A DNA stretch of 64,000 nt from Vibrio sp. 10N (GTDB taxonomy: Bacteria; Pseudomonadota; Gammaproteobacteria; Enterobacterales; Vibrionaceae): positions 930,001 through 994,000 of the forward strand of contig NZ_BTPM01000002.1 of the NCBI RefSeq assembly GCF_036245475.1, written 5' to 3'. Below the pieces are notes generated by a model. That model did no database searches, was not told where the DNA came from, and saw only the letters and a program-made list of their open reading frames with translations. Below, piece after piece: positions 36,256 to 43,902 of this stretch (positions are counted from its first letter, which is position 1; each line of letters starts with the position of its first letter). Both the position numbers and the translations under genes were made by a program.

Positions 36256-36361
36256 AGTTTTCCGCAGCCAAAAGGCTGAAATGTATAAATATGAAAATGC
36301 ACTAGTGAGCTTGTACATTAAGCAATGCAAGCTTTAGCAATAAAGAAATAGATACAGAGAA

Positions 36362-36865
36362 CTAGGCGTTGAGGGAGTTCAAATAAACGTATAGCGTGTT
36401 GCCATCTTTCCAACCACTCAAACGGTGCTCAGAAGCGGCATAACGAAAATAGAAAGGTATTAAAAGCTTAGTCGCCGACGAGTTAACACACTGCTCGACA
36501 TAGCATGACGCCCCGAGATCGGTAATTTGGGTGTAATCTGGCGCTTCTTGCTCACGTGATTCCTGACCACTATTAAACCAACGCCAAGACGACAAAATGC
36601 CTTGTGCATCGTGTTCACCAAATGAATTGGAGGTTGGGCGGTTTGGTTTGCGTGGGTGGGTTGGGCGCTGATTGAGCGTTGAAGCGAGTCGGCTAGATAG
36701 CGGACGAGGCGTAGCAATAAACTCATTACTCTGAGAATGAGTCCAGCTATTGGTATTGTGAGAACGAGTCTGTTCATTCTCGTTTGTGTCGGATGCAGCA
36801 AACCCCATTGGCGCGAAAAACGCGACAACAAAAGCAAGCAAAAATGACACACTGAACTGACTCAA
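36362..36865 (-). CDS. Secreted protein of unknown function upstream of secD
   Basis: A 167-residue protein with a clear signal peptide (hydrophobic stretch to MGFAA) and a polar, Ser/Asn/Arg-rich low-complexity middle. The C-terminal segment holds one close cysteine pair (ASCYVEQCVN) and ends in GNTLYVYLNSLNA. I do not recognise it. It lies about 100 bp upstream of secD on the same strand and may share its transcript, so it could be a client or accessory of this SecDF set. That link is only positional. Confidence 0.7.
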   Translation of the reverse strand: MSQFSVSFLLAFVVAFFAPMGFAASDTNENEQTRSHNTNSWTHSQSNEFIATPRPLSSRLASTLNQRPTHPRKPNRPTSNSFGEHDAQGILSSWRWFNSGQESREQEAPDYTQITDLGASCYVEQCVNSSATKLLIPFYFRYAASEHRLSGWKDGNTLYVYLNSLNA

Positions 36866-37020
36866 AAATACAACCTCAATACTGACTGGTTGGCATTATG
36901 TGCCTAAGACAGTTAGAAAACAAATAAAAAAAGCTAAACCATCACGCCATCAGCTTCATCTTGAGGTAATACCGCTCAGCAACTATATTCAAACCTGTAG
37001 TGGTGAAAAAGGATAGGACA

Positions 37021-37422
37021 ATGGAACTGTCTCAGAATGAAAGACTTACACTGGTCAAATACGCATTAAGTGTACTCGATGGCTGGGGAGCATCCAATCA
37101 GCAAACAGAGGCAATCCTGGAGCTTTCTAAAGAGCAACACGCTCGCCTTAAAGTCACTCCCGCAACGGTACCTATTGGGCCTTCCACGTTTGAACGAGTC
37201 CACCTAATCGTCGAAATAGATGGCCTACTTCGCACAGCATTTGAAAGCTCCCACTTTATTAATAACTTCATTAATGTTCGCAACAACTCCACCGTGTTTA
37301 ATGGCTACGCACCTATCGAGCATGTTGAACATGGGGATCTCACGTCTCTAAAGCGGCTGAAGCAATGCGTAAAGGACATGGCTCGAACAGCTGAAAGGGA
37401 GCGAGACCAATCGCCTTGGTAG
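37021..37422 (+). CDS. Orphan MbcA/ParS/Xre-type antitoxin-like protein (DUF2384-like)
   Basis: A protein of about 133 residues whose C-terminal half has the layout of the MbcA/ParS/Xre antitoxin toxin-binding domain: ERVHLIVEIDGLLRTAF, then N-N-x-x-x-F-N-G-Y-A-P-I-E, then HGDLTSLKRLKQCV. The N-terminal part (MELSQNERLTLVKYALSVLD) is helical and could be the divergent DNA-binding part. ATG 37021 is preceded by AAAGGATAGGAC. No RES-domain toxin gene lies on either side, which these antitoxins usually have. Family assignment is from pattern only. Confidence 0.65.
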   Translation: MELSQNERLTLVKYALSVLDGWGASNQQTEAILELSKEQHARLKVTPATVPIGPSTFERVHLIVEIDGLLRTAFESSHFINNFINVRNNSTVFNGYAPIEHVEHGDLTSLKRLKQCVKDMARTAERERDQSPW

Positions 37423-37467
37423 AAGGTTGGTTCAGTTAAGTGCAGGGGCTCATGACAGAGGAAGATG

Positions 37468-38136
37468 TCAGAAAATCTTCCCACTCGCCACATTCAGATA
37501 GATTTTGTGCTCGGTCTCGATACCACCACAGTAGGTGAAATAGACGCTATCTTGGTGATTGATTGACTTAATCCAACCGCCGACCTCTTCAAAGTCCGCT
37601 AATCGACAGCGCTTAGCTTGTATCAATTGTGTGCTGGCGTTAATGAAAGCCTCTTGAAAGCTCATATAGTGGTCACTGTTTTCAATATATCCATCAAGTA
37701 CATCCAACCAGGTGCTACCTGAAAGTTTTACCGGTTCTACGGACAGATTGGCGCTATCAACCCACTGCGATACTTCTTCAGCCCCTTCTTCTAACTGGTA
37801 GATGGGAGCAATTCGTATCCAATCACCGCGGCGCTCCATGACGTTCAATTGCTCACCATAATAGGCAATACCGTCTGGTGTTGCGCTTGTTTCCGGTTGC
37901 TGATAAACCGTCTCTACAGCACGAGAGACGTAATACTGGCTAGGCAGTGGCTTGGGTTCAGGCGTTGGTTCTTCTATTGTTGAAGGTGTCACAGCAGTCT
38001 GTGGAAGTCGTTCGTTACCTGTTGAGCGAGTCTGATTCGGTTGAGGATCGTCGAAGTAGCCAAGATAATACGCCACTCCAGCACCACCTCCTAAAAGCAT
38101 TGCAACAACGCCAAGTCCCAACAATATTTTCTTCAC
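37468..38136 (-). CDS. Membrane-anchored protein with SH3-like domain
   Basis: A protein of about 222 residues. One N-terminal helix (KKILLGLGVVAMLLGGGAGV) anchors it, a Pro/Thr-rich linker follows (residues about 30-60), then a bacterial SH3-like domain (YVSRAVETVYQQPE through GDWIRIAPIYQ and SQWVDSANL). The C-terminal part contains paired cysteines (KRCRLADF and FTYCGG). GTG 38136 is chosen because TAAGGTAACG precedes it and it places the helix at the N-terminus. Its function is unknown; SH3-like domains of this kind often bind envelope polymers. Confidence 0.75.
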   Translation of the reverse strand: MKKILLGLGVVAMLLGGGAGVAYYLGYFDDPQPNQTRSTGNERLPQTAVTPSTIEEPTPEPKPLPSQYYVSRAVETVYQQPETSATPDGIAYYGEQLNVMERRGDWIRIAPIYQLEEGAEEVSQWVDSANLSVEPVKLSGSTWLDVLDGYIENSDHYMSFQEAFINASTQLIQAKRCRLADFEEVGGWIKSINHQDSVYFTYCGGIETEHKIYLNVASGKIF

Positions 38137-38477
38137 CGTTACCTTACCTACTACTTTATGCTGAGAGTGCCTTATATATCGGCACTTCCGGCGCAAAGTT
38201 TAATAAATTATTGGGCAGCATATCAAACTCTAGACAACGAGCACCGGCTATTTTTGTGCCACAAGCATTCACACCACAAATGGTTGTGTTAACATTCTGA
38301 GTTATAAGAAATAGTTGCCAAGCAGCGAATTGAAGAGTGAATGAGATTTATTCGTTCAGGCAATAAGCACTCATTCCTAAAGTAAAAGTAGTTTTTTGCC
38401 GAACCCTTTAATTTCGTTCGAATGTCGACAGCTATCACCTAATATATCTTTATCCACTATTTAAAAGGCTTGTTGTA
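38137..38477. other. Intergenic region before the PhnD-like gene
   Basis: No coding frame with a ribosome site is visible. TAAA at 38378-38381 followed 16 bases later by GCCGAACC at 38398 partly resembles a FliA promoter, but spacing and the second half are off. Nothing else is recognisable. Confidence 0.3.
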
Positions 38478-39518
38478 ATGCGCATACGTCCTGTCTTTAA
38501 TCCGTTGGCACTCCGTACGCTATGCCCAAAAAGCGCAGCCGTGAAAATGCTGGGCATCGCCGCAATTGGACTCAGCGCTATTGGCTTTAGCGGTCTCAGC
38601 TTTGCTTCAGATACGATTAACGTCAATAACACTACGCAAGCCAAAAACGTAACGCCGAATAAAACGTTTACGATCGGTGTTCTCAGTAACAAAGCTCGTA
38701 AACACATCGGCTTTACTTCGCCGTTGGCAAAGTACTTAGGGCAAACGCTTGCTCAGTTCGGCTACACACAAGGACGCGTTAAGGTCACCAACTCCATTGT
38801 CGAACTAGGGCAATGGCTCGACAATGGTGAAATTGATATGGTTTCAGAAACCTTGTTTTCAGCACTAAAACTGCAACAAGAGCACAACGCTGACATTCTG
38901 TTGCGCCGCTGGAAGAAGGGACAAGCAGACTACCAGACCATATTTTTTGCGCGCAAAAACAGCGGAATCCACACTCTGGACGATCTCATTGGTAAAACTC
39001 TGGTGCTCGAAGACAGAAGCTCAACGTCGGGCTTTTACATGCCAGTTCAAACGCTACTTAACCAACAATTGCCTATGACGTCTCAACCTTCACCAACCAA
39101 TAACACTCACTCGAGTCATGTCAATATCGTTGTAGCTGGAGATGTCCTACGCCGAGCCGATGAAATCTCACTGTCTACTTGGGTTGCGCACGGCCAAGCG
39201 GACGCAGGGGCCTTTGCCAACACCAACTGGGATGATTCTGGAGACATGCCACCGCATATAAAACCAGAAATGGAGATCATCCATCGCACTGAGTTCATCC
39301 CACGTAGCGTGATATTGTTGCGTCGTGACCTACCCGTGCAAGTTAGTCAAGCTATTACAGAAAGCCTCGTCAATGCACATCAAACAGCACAAGGAAAAGC
39401 CGCACTGTACAAATTTCAGAAAACCACCAAGTTTGAGGCGTTCTCACCAGCACAATTGCAATCTTTTGAAGATTACAATCGATATCGAATGCAAATTGAA
39501 CATCTGTGGTTTAACTAG
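38478..39518 (+). CDS. PhnD-like phosphate/phosphonate-type periplasmic binding protein
   Basis: A 346-residue protein with a long N-terminal region leading into a signal peptide (KMLGIAAIGLSAIGFSGL, cleavage near FASD). It has the PhnD/phosphite-binding fold: FTIGVLSNKARKHIGFTSPL, then GEIDMVSETLFSAL, FFARKNSGIHTLDDLIGKTL and DRSSTSGFYMP, the last being a hallmark loop of this family. No ABC permease or ATPase is near. A GGDEF-EAL membrane protein starts 11 bases downstream, so a role as sensor subunit is likely. The ligand is unknown. Confidence 0.88.
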   Translation: MRIRPVFNPLALRTLCPKSAAVKMLGIAAIGLSAIGFSGLSFASDTINVNNTTQAKNVTPNKTFTIGVLSNKARKHIGFTSPLAKYLGQTLAQFGYTQGRVKVTNSIVELGQWLDNGEIDMVSETLFSALKLQQEHNADILLRRWKKGQADYQTIFFARKNSGIHTLDDLIGKTLVLEDRSSTSGFYMPVQTLLNQQLPMTSQPSPTNNTHSSHVNIVVAGDVLRRADEISLSTWVAHGQADAGAFANTNWDDSGDMPPHIKPEMEIIHRTEFIPRSVILLRRDLPVQVSQAITESLVNAHQTAQGKAALYKFQKTTKFEAFSPAQLQSFEDYNRYRMQIEHLWFN

Positions 39519-39529
39519 GTAATCGGATA

Positions 39530-41692
39530 ATGAAGCTGAAATTACGACTACAAGGACAGTACATGCTGGTGACATTTGCACTGGCTGTAGTCATGACTCT
39601 GACCAGCGCCGCCGTTCATCTATGGCTATCGTCCAATCATTCACAGAGACTTCTCCACGAACTTACTGTACAAAACAGTAAGACATTCCGAGCCGAGCTA
39701 AGTAAGCGCGCCGAACAAATGTCGAGCTATCTGTCTAAGGCGATGTTTGACCCGCTCTATATGTATAACTTGGAAGAAGCAGGCTACTTACTTGAGCCAT
39801 TGTTGCAGATGGATGAACTCAATAGACTTGTTGTATTCGATGCCCAAAGCTCAGTGTTTCACGATGGCGATAATTCTTTGGTCATGCTCGGTAAGACCTT
39901 GCCGTTTCCCAATGATGTCGCTCCCGTACTCGAACAAGGGCAACGAGTCCATGAGTTCACAGATAACCATTTGATCATCATTCGTCCAATTCAAGCCGCA
40001 GATGAAATTATTGGTGGTATCTTTCTCGAGTTCTCGCTTGATAAAGTCGACCGTGATATCGCTAACATGGCCGCGTTAATAGAGTCGACCAACGAACGCT
40101 CTCAACAAGCTCTCTATCTTGGCGTTTTGGCCGCAGCCATTCTGCTGCTGTCGTTTTCAGCACTGATGGCAGCGATTATTTCTCGCCATTGGAGTCGACC
40201 TTTAACTAAGCTCACTGAACAAGCTGAATCCATTGGGCGAGGCGATTTTCAATTGGCACAAACTATGAGTGCAGAAAAACGACATGACGAGATCGGCAAC
40301 TTGACCCTAGCCGTTCAGTCAATGGCCTCGAAATTGGAACAGCGCACGCAAAAAATCTCGCATCTTGCTTACCATGACGCATTAACCGATCTTCCCAATC
40401 GCACACGGTTTATCCAACACTTGCAAGGGACAATCAAGTCTTACCCCGCGACGTCATTCAGTGTGTTGTTTATCGACCTTGACGAATTTAAAGTCATTAA
40501 TGATAACTACGGCCACAACAGTGGTGACTTCTTACTCATGCGACTTGCTGAAAAGCTCACCACCTGTGCCAGAGAGATCACCAACGATCATCCTCTTACT
40601 ATGATCTCGCGGATTGGCGGCGATGAATTTTTGATGCTGATCCCTCACATTAAATCCACATTGAACGTAGATGATTTAGTTAAAAGAATCTTCCTCGCCG
40701 TACGCTCTCCTATTTTGATGGAAAATGATGAGCTTGTGGTTGGTGGTAGTATAGGGATTGCTCGCTATCCGCAAAATGGTAAAACCGCAGAAGATTTAAT
40801 CAAAAATGCTGACATTGCCATGTACAGAGCTAAAGCCGATGGCAAAAACACCCACAAAGTGTTTACCCCAAAAATGCTCAAGTCTGTCATGCACCGAGCA
40901 AATATCGAGCGTGAGCTGCGACGCTCGCTATCAGATCTTCAGCAATTCGAGCTTTGGTTCCAGCCTTTAGTTTGTCTGAAAACCGGTCGAATCATGGGGG
41001 CAGAATCATTAGTTCGCTGGCGTCATCCTGTTCTGGGTATAGTCCCACCCGCGGATTTCATCCCCATTGCCGAGGAAACGGCGATGATTCTGCCGCTTGG
41101 CCAGTGGCTAATTGAGCGCTTATGCTTCCAAATTCAACAGTGGATGCCCTACTTCGCTCACGACTTTCATGTCTCAATCAATATTTCATCCAAACAGCTC
41201 TACAGACAAAATTTGGTTGAAATGTTCGCGTTCTACATGGAGAAGTACCATGTTCCTGCGAGAACTATTCGAATAGAAATCACAGAGAGTTTGTTACTTC
41301 AAGATGAAGACGAGGCTGAACGGACGCTTAAAGCAATCCGCGCAAGCGGCATTGAGGTCTGGCTTGATGATTTTGGTACGGGTTATTCGTCACTAAGTTA
41401 CTTAAGACGCTTTACCGTGGACGGAATCAAAATCGACCAGTCATTTGTGCGTGACATCATCACCGACTCTAAAGATCAACAATTGGTACAAGCCATGGTC
41501 GCCATGGCCAAAAACCTCGATTTATTAGTTGTAGCCGAAGGTATTGAAACAGAAGAACAAGCCAATAACCTCGCTAAAATTGGTTGTGAAGTTGGACAAG
41601 GTTACTACTTTGACAAGCCGATGCCGGTCGATGATTTTGTAAAAAGACTGATTAACGAAAGTGAATCGAACGTCATAGAGTTTAAACTTTGA
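39530..41692 (+). CDS. Membrane bifunctional GGDEF-EAL protein
   Basis: A 720-residue protein: TM1 at about 12-32, a periplasmic domain to about 195, TM2 near 200-222, HAMP, a GGDEF domain (RIGGDEF near residue 361, intact) and an EAL domain (ESLVRW near 491, LDDFGTGYSS near 612, KIDQSFV, VVAEGIET). Both synthesis and hydrolysis of c-di-GMP are possible; no RxxD I-site is evident. The gene follows the PhnD-like gene by 11 bases, an operon in which the binding protein probably sets the enzyme's output. A hairpin follows the stop. Confidence 0.9.
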   Translation: MKLKLRLQGQYMLVTFALAVVMTLTSAAVHLWLSSNHSQRLLHELTVQNSKTFRAELSKRAEQMSSYLSKAMFDPLYMYNLEEAGYLLEPLLQMDELNRLVVFDAQSSVFHDGDNSLVMLGKTLPFPNDVAPVLEQGQRVHEFTDNHLIIIRPIQAADEIIGGIFLEFSLDKVDRDIANMAALIESTNERSQQALYLGVLAAAILLLSFSALMAAIISRHWSRPLTKLTEQAESIGRGDFQLAQTMSAEKRHDEIGNLTLAVQSMASKLEQRTQKISHLAYHDALTDLPNRTRFIQHLQGTIKSYPATSFSVLFIDLDEFKVINDNYGHNSGDFLLMRLAEKLTTCAREITNDHPLTMISRIGGDEFLMLIPHIKSTLNVDDLVKRIFLAVRSPILMENDELVVGGSIGIARYPQNGKTAEDLIKNADIAMYRAKADGKNTHKVFTPKMLKSVMHRANIERELRRSLSDLQQFELWFQPLVCLKTGRIMGAESLVRWRHPVLGIVPPADFIPIAEETAMILPLGQWLIERLCFQIQQWMPYFAHDFHVSINISSKQLYRQNLVEMFAFYMEKYHVPARTIRIEITESLLLQDEDEAERTLKAIRASGIEVWLDDFGTGYSSLSYLRRFTVDGIKIDQSFVRDIITDSKDQQLVQAMVAMAKNLDLLVVAEGIETEEQANNLAKIGCEVGQGYYFDKPMPVDDFVKRLINESESNVIEFKL

Positions 41693-41694
41693 TG

Positions 41695-41722
41695 TTGGCA
41701 TCCGATGTCATTCGGATGCCAA
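41695..41722. terminator. Hairpin between converging GGDEF-EAL and GGGtGRT genes
   Basis: TTGGCATCCGA (41695-41705) pairs perfectly over 11 bases with TCGGATGCCAA (41712-41722). It lies between converging genes. No strong T-run follows on the plus strand. Confidence 0.65.
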
Positions 41723-41742
41723 TCAAAAACTCAGTCTAGAAA

Positions 41743-42717
41743 CTAACGGTTTAAACTGTGCTCAACCGCGACAGCCAGCGCGACAGAAGCTCCGACCATT
41801 GGGTTATTCCCCATCCCGATAAAGCCCATCATCGCAACATGGGCAGGCACCGATGAGCTGCCAGCGAACTGCGCATCGGCATGCATTCTTCCCATAGTAT
41901 CTGTCATGCCATAGCTTGCCGGACCTGCTGCCACATTATCTGGGTGCAGTGTTCTACCCGTTCCGCCACCCGACGCCACGGAGAAGTATGGTTTACCTTG
42001 TTCTAGGCGCTCCGACTTGTATATGCCTGCGACAGGATGCTGAAAACGTGTTGGGTTAGTTGAATTACCGGTAATGCTCACATCCACATTAGCAGCGTGC
42101 ATGATAGCAACACCTTCACGTACTTCGTCAGCACCATAACAGAGGATTTCACCACGCTCTCCTTGGCTGAAGCGTTTGCGGCTAACTTCATTCAACTGTC
42201 CCGTTTGGTAGTCAAATTGCGTTTTCACATAGGTAAAACCATTGATACGTGAGATAAGGTAGGCGGCATCTTTACCCAATCCGTTAAGAATCACTCTCAG
42301 AGGTGACCGCCTAGACTTATTGGCATTCTGCGCGATCTTAATGGCACCTTCCGCGGCAGCAAATGACTCATGTCCTGCCAAAAACGCAAAACACTGTGTT
42401 TCTTCACTCAGCAGTCTCGCCGCAAGTGCGCCGTGCCCCAGCCCCACTTGTCTTTGCTCAGCTACACTGCCCGGCTTACAAAATGCTTGCAACCCTTCAC
42501 CAATAGCCAGTGCTGCGTCCTGTGCGTTAGCGACTTTGCGATGCAGCGCCAAAGCACTACCAAGAGTGTAAGCATCGCAGGCATCATCGAATGCGATGGG
42601 TTGCGTTTCGAGCACTAGGTGTTTTGGGTCAATCTCATGCTGGAGACAAAATTGATAAGCTTGATCCAGGTTGTCAACACCCATTTCATTGAGTAGCGAT
42701 TGTGTGGTAATAGTCAT
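41743..42717 (-). CDS. GGGtGRT-family protein
   Basis: A 324-residue cytoplasmic protein with the name-giving motif GGGTGRT near residue 250 (YFSVASGGGTGRTLHPDN), plus GHESFAAAEGAIKIA and GMGNNPMVGASVALAVAVEH at the C-terminus. The family is, to my knowledge, uncharacterised. It is commonly paired with an IscU-like scaffold gene, as here, where the scaffold lies 14 bases upstream. Cysteines at FCLQHE, DACDAY, FCKPGS, TQCFAF and ILCYGA could matter for an iron-sulfur role. The operon is preceded by a fluoride riboswitch. Confidence 0.82.
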   Translation of the reverse strand: MTITTQSLLNEMGVDNLDQAYQFCLQHEIDPKHLVLETQPIAFDDACDAYTLGSALALHRKVANAQDAALAIGEGLQAFCKPGSVAEQRQVGLGHGALAARLLSEETQCFAFLAGHESFAAAEGAIKIAQNANKSRRSPLRVILNGLGKDAAYLISRINGFTYVKTQFDYQTGQLNEVSRKRFSQGERGEILCYGADEVREGVAIMHAANVDVSITGNSTNPTRFQHPVAGIYKSERLEQGKPYFSVASGGGTGRTLHPDNVAAGPASYGMTDTMGRMHADAQFAGSSSVPAHVAMMGFIGMGNNPMVGASVALAVAVEHSLNR

Positions 42718-42731
42718 AATGAGTTCCTCAA

Positions 42732-43424
42732 TTAATCTTGGCGTGGGTTAACAATGGTTACTGCTTCATCGAAGCGACCATAACGACCTTGAGCGAGCTT
42801 CATCGCTTCATCAGCAGGCACTCCTTTGCTTACTTCGGTCATCATTTTTCCAAGATTGAGGTACTCGTAGCCGATGATCTCATTATCACTGTCTAAGGCG
42901 AGACGCGTCACATACCCTTCTGCAACCTCCATATATCTGGGCCCTTTAGCTCGCGTGGCATAGCTTGTTCCCACTTGGCTTCGCTGGGTTTTGCCTAGGT
43001 CCTCGAGGGCCGCCCCAATTTCAAGTCCACCTTCAGAAAACGCAGACTGAGTGCGTCCGTAAGCAAATTGCAGGAAGATCTCGCGCATCGCCACGTTAAT
43101 CGCATCACAAACCAAGTCGGTGTTCATGGCTTCTAAAATGGTTTTTCCAGTGAGGATTTCAGATGCCATTGCAGCGGAGTGTGTCATACCTGAGCAACCG
43201 ATGGTTTCAATTAACACTTCTTCCACTATGCCGTCTTTTACATTCAGGGTAAGTTTTGCTGCGCCTTGCTGAGGTGCACAAGCTCCTACGCCGTGGCTTA
43301 AGCCAGAAATGGCAATGACATCTTTCGGATTGACCCAACGTCCTTCAACTGGAATGGGTGCAGATGGATGGAGCGCCCCTTGCTGTATCGGGCACATAGA
43401 TTGAATTTCATGAGAATATTGCAT
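42732..43424 (-). CDS. IscU/NifU-like iron-sulfur cluster scaffold protein
   Basis: A 230-residue protein that aligns by eye with IscU across residues 38-105: SHGVGACAPQQ matches the first ligand-cysteine region and IETIGCSGMTHSAAMASEIL matches the second (Cys49, Cys77), then GKTILEAMNTD. The third IscU cysteine appears absent at the equivalent place, while Cys11 and Cys106 are extra. The C-terminal extension beyond 130 is not part of IscU. AGGA at 43432-43435 lies seven bases before the ATG and can be sequestered by the leader RNA. It is cotranscribed with the GGGtGRT gene. Confidence 0.82.
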   Translation of the reverse strand: MQYSHEIQSMCPIQQGALHPSAPIPVEGRWVNPKDVIAISGLSHGVGACAPQQGAAKLTLNVKDGIVEEVLIETIGCSGMTHSAAMASEILTGKTILEAMNTDLVCDAINVAMREIFLQFAYGRTQSAFSEGGLEIGAALEDLGKTQRSQVGTSYATRAKGPRYMEVAEGYVTRLALDSDNEIIGYEYLNLGKMMTEVSKGVPADEAMKLAQGRYGRFDEAVTIVNPRQD

Positions 43425-43427
43425 GGT

Positions 43428-43533
43428 GTTTTCCTATGACGGGAAAACAGGTGTAGGAATCGGCTTAGATCTACAGTTACCGCGTGACATTGTCATCACA
43501 CGAACAAGTTACACCTGTTTTCAGAAACTGTAG
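43428..43533 (-). promoter_or_regulatory. Expression platform of the fluoride riboswitch (translational switch)
   Basis: On the minus strand four elements follow each other. A, CTACAGTT (43533-43526), contains the aptamer 3' end. B is 43522-43510. A', AACTGTAG (43478-43471), is perfectly complementary to A. B' (43455-43443) is perfectly complementary to B over 13 bases. The 3' end of B' (GTTTTCC, 43448-43442) is also complementary to the Shine-Dalgarno segment GGAAAAC (43434-43428). Pairings A-A' and B-B' cross, so they compete. Predicted logic: fluoride holds A in the aptamer, B pairs with B', and the ribosome site is free. Confidence 0.65.
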
Positions 43534-43578
43534 GAGTCATCAGCCAAATGGCGGTTAAGTAGGTGGAACCCCATCACC
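43528..43578 (-). promoter_or_regulatory. Fluoride riboswitch aptamer (crcB motif)
   Basis: Read on the minus strand, the segment shows the crcB-motif elements in order: GGTG-ATGGGGTTC-CACC (first stem and loop), a joining segment ending TTAACCGCC, an ATTT loop, GGC, and TGATGACTCCTACAG. The conserved loop strand GGGGT can pair with ACTCC to form the required pseudoknot, with one G-U. This matches the arrangement of the Pseudomonas syringae crcB aptamer element by element. The ligand is fluoride by family knowledge. Confidence 0.88.
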
Positions 43579-43581
43579 TTG

Positions 43582-43902
43582 GTGGCAATAGTAGATCTAA
43601 ATCACACTTTATGGCAATAGGCACCGCTAGAACCATTCGCCATAACAATTTATCGCTTTATACCTATGCCCTTGTAAGTATAAAATTATTAATCGTTACA
43701 AAAACAACATATAAAGCTAACGTATAGGAAGGTATCCTTCTGTCAGCACGACGTTAATTTTTGTGGAAATACAGTTGTATTTCAGAGAGAAACTATTGAT
43801 GCATCAATCCTAGCTAACTAGAATTTACCCCTTTTATCTTAATGAATGTTTTAACATGGCGCTCGCAAGCTATTTTACTTGCAGCAACAGTGGAGAAAAA
43901 AA
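43582..43902. other. Intergenic region between the riboswitch and the ArnT-like gene
   Basis: No gene is visible. Besides the minus-strand promoter it contains a perfect 14-base palindrome ATTGATGCATCAAT (43795-43808) and GAAGG-TAT-CCTTC near 43728-43740, both of unknown meaning. Confidence 0.4.
43588..43617 (-). promoter_or_regulatory. Predicted promoter of the riboswitch-controlled operon
   Basis: On the minus strand TTGCCA (43617-43612), an 18-base spacer and TACTAT (43593-43588) would start transcription near 43581, just before the aptamer. The spacer contains GTGATTTAGATCTA, 8 of 10 to the FNR consensus and with one good CRP half-site, so repression or modulation there is possible. Confidence 0.5.

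Noticed and set aside
38378..38405. FliA promoter before the PhnD-like gene
   Set aside because: The spacing is 16 and the -10 matches only in GCCGA; too weak to claim.
43795..43808. ATTGATGCATCAAT as an FNR site
   Set aside because: FNR needs four bases between TTGAT and ATCAA; here there are only two. It is kept only as an unassigned palindrome.
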